The notes beneath the pieces are model-generated. The model made no database searches. It saw only the letters and a program-made list of their open reading frames with translations, and was not told the DNA's origin. A program made the position numbers and the translations under genes. From positions 1 to 7,123 of the forward strand of contig CAJWHX010000171.1 of assembly GCA_913040875.1 (NCBI GenBank): 7,123 nt of DNA, written 5' to 3'. Source of the DNA: an uncultured Pseudomonadota bacterium (lineage in GTDB: Bacteria; Myxococcota; UBA796). Positions 6,532 to 7,123 of this stretch are shown in pieces; position 1 is the stretch's first letter, and every line of letters starts with the position of its first letter.

Positions 6532-7094
6532 TATCTTCTACCCCCCTTCTTTTTATTCTTTAAACGTTGTGCCCTTTCATCATCACTTAAAAATCGAAAT
6601 GTAATGGCTTTACCTTCTACAAGAAGTTTCGTCCGCCCACTCTCTTCTGAACTAATCGACATATCAATATTTTTGACATGAACGATCCGGTCCATATCAG
6701 ACAACTTATCAAAGAAGATTGCCACATCGTGAAAAGAACCTTCAACAGCAAGAGAAATGGGAACCTCTGCAACGAACTCATTCCCAGAACCGTAACTTTC
6801 TGGCATCGGATTGAACTTAGAGATTTCCAAACCAACTTTTCGTCCGCGTTCAGAAATATTGGCGATCAAAGCCGGAATCTCTTTTCCTGCAGGGAGCGCC
6901 TTTTTGGCATCATTTAGTTTCAACTGCAATTTGGTAGACTCGGTCTGCAAATCATTTAATGAGTCTACTTGCCGTTGGACGAGGTCCAAATCTGATTGCA
7001 AGGTCTGTATCTGATTCTGAAAATTTCCATAATCTTGATAGGAGGGCCACAAGAAAAGCAAGACAAAAAGAATGGCGACCAAAATATAATACAA
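6531..7094 (-). CDS. pilO: Type IV pilus alignment protein PilO
   Basis: PilO is a bitopic inner-membrane protein that pairs with PilN and binds PilP. Together they connect the cytoplasmic PilM/motor side to the PilQ secretin. The frame gives 187 aa. A membrane helix lies at about 2-17 (YYILVAILFVLLFLW) and a periplasmic coiled coil at about 20-66 (NQIQTLQSDLDLVQRQVDSL within it). A ferredoxin-like domain follows at about 70-168, with the family pattern LPAGKEIPALI (67-77), GLEISKFNP (88-96), EVPISLAVEGSFHDVAIFFD (110-129) and DRIVHVKNI (135-143). The C-terminus is a basic tail, KNKKKGGRR. The start is doubtful. An in-frame TAA lies at 7106-7104, and the first start-like codon after it is TTG at 7094-7092, with no SD at normal spacing. 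The usual short, positively charged cytoplasmic N-terminus is missing. The codons between the TAA and the TTG read Phe-His-Lys, which would suit that position. The identity is firm, but the start is not. Confidence 0.9.
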   Translation of the reverse strand: MYYILVAILFVLLFLWPSYQDYGNFQNQIQTLQSDLDLVQRQVDSLNDLQTESTKLQLKLNDAKKALPAGKEIPALIANISERGRKVGLEISKFNPMPESYGSGNEFVAEVPISLAVEGSFHDVAIFFDKLSDMDRIVHVKNIDMSISSEESGRTKLLVEGKAITFRFLSDDERAQRLKNKKKGGRR

Positions 7095-7103
7095 TTTGTG
7101 GAA

Positions 7104-7123
7104 TTATAACTTGGCCTCAAGAA
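7104..7123 (-). CDS. Possible last codons of pilN (edge fragment)
   Basis: In the same frame as pilO the edge reads Leu-Glu-Ala-Lys-Leu and then TAA (7106-7104). PilN precedes pilO in pilMNOPQ clusters, and its fold ends in a beta strand, so a terminal LEAKL is plausible. Only five residues are visible, so this is an inference from gene order. Alternatives: pilN ends at the TGA in another frame (7119-7117), which overlaps a GAGG motif (7118-7115), and these LEAKL codons belong to an interrupted or mis-sequenced N-terminus of pilO. Confidence 0.3.

Noticed and set aside
1..7123. CRISPR arrays, insertion sequences, tRNA or rRNA genes, phage or defence modules
   Set aside because: Reading both strands showed no direct repeat arrays, transposase-like frames, flanking terminal repeats or RNA-gene signatures. 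The region is compact housekeeping and pilus coding sequence.

Overview
The window is almost entirely coding and every supported gene lies on the minus strand, so transcription runs from high to low coordinates. Its core is a type IV pilus (T4P) assembly block, pilO-pilP-pilQ, with a possible last few codons of pilN at the right edge. This is followed directly by shikimate-pathway genes: aroK, aroB, an uncharacterised lipoprotein gene, and aroQ. A tetratricopeptide-repeat (TPR) protein gene comes last and runs off the left edge. The genes indicate a Gram-negative, diderm bacterium: there is an outer-membrane secretin, a PilP-type lipoprotein and a second lipoprotein. The pilMNOPQ-aroK-aroB order is well known in Gammaproteobacteria, and similar pil blocks occur in former deltaproteobacterial lineages such as Myxococcota. 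The moderate-to-low GC, the appended aroQ, the orphan lipoprotein and the TPR gene make me lean towards a deltaproteobacterial-type lineage, but that is a weak inference.

Layout from right to left (5' to 3' on the minus strand): possible pilN tail (7104-7123), pilO (6531-7094), pilP (6022-6531), pilQ (3464-5977), aroK (2964-3464), aroB (1843-2967), lipoprotein gene (1153-1830), aroQ (642-1097, an ATG start chosen over an upstream TTG), a 105-nt gap (537-641), and the 5' part of a TPR gene (1-536). Three junctions overlap: pilO/pilP and pilQ/aroK as TAATG, and aroK/aroB as ATGA. pilQ and the lipoprotein gene have short gaps and their own good Shine-Dalgarno (SD) sequences. I see no terminator or strong promoter from pilO to aroQ, so one long transcript is likely. 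The only plausible promoter/operator region is the gap before the TPR gene.

Functionally, PilO and PilP form part of the inner-membrane/periplasmic alignment complex (with PilM and PilN, not visible here), which connects to PilQ, the outer-membrane pore for the pilus. AroB, AroQ and AroK catalyse steps 2, 3 and 5 of chorismate synthesis and have no known mechanical link to the pilus. The shared locus is best read as a conserved operon.

I find no evidence of a mobile element, CRISPR array, RNA gene or clearly new system. The most interesting items are the orphan lipoprotein within the aro genes, the periodic acidic repeat in the PilQ linker, and the odd start region of pilO.
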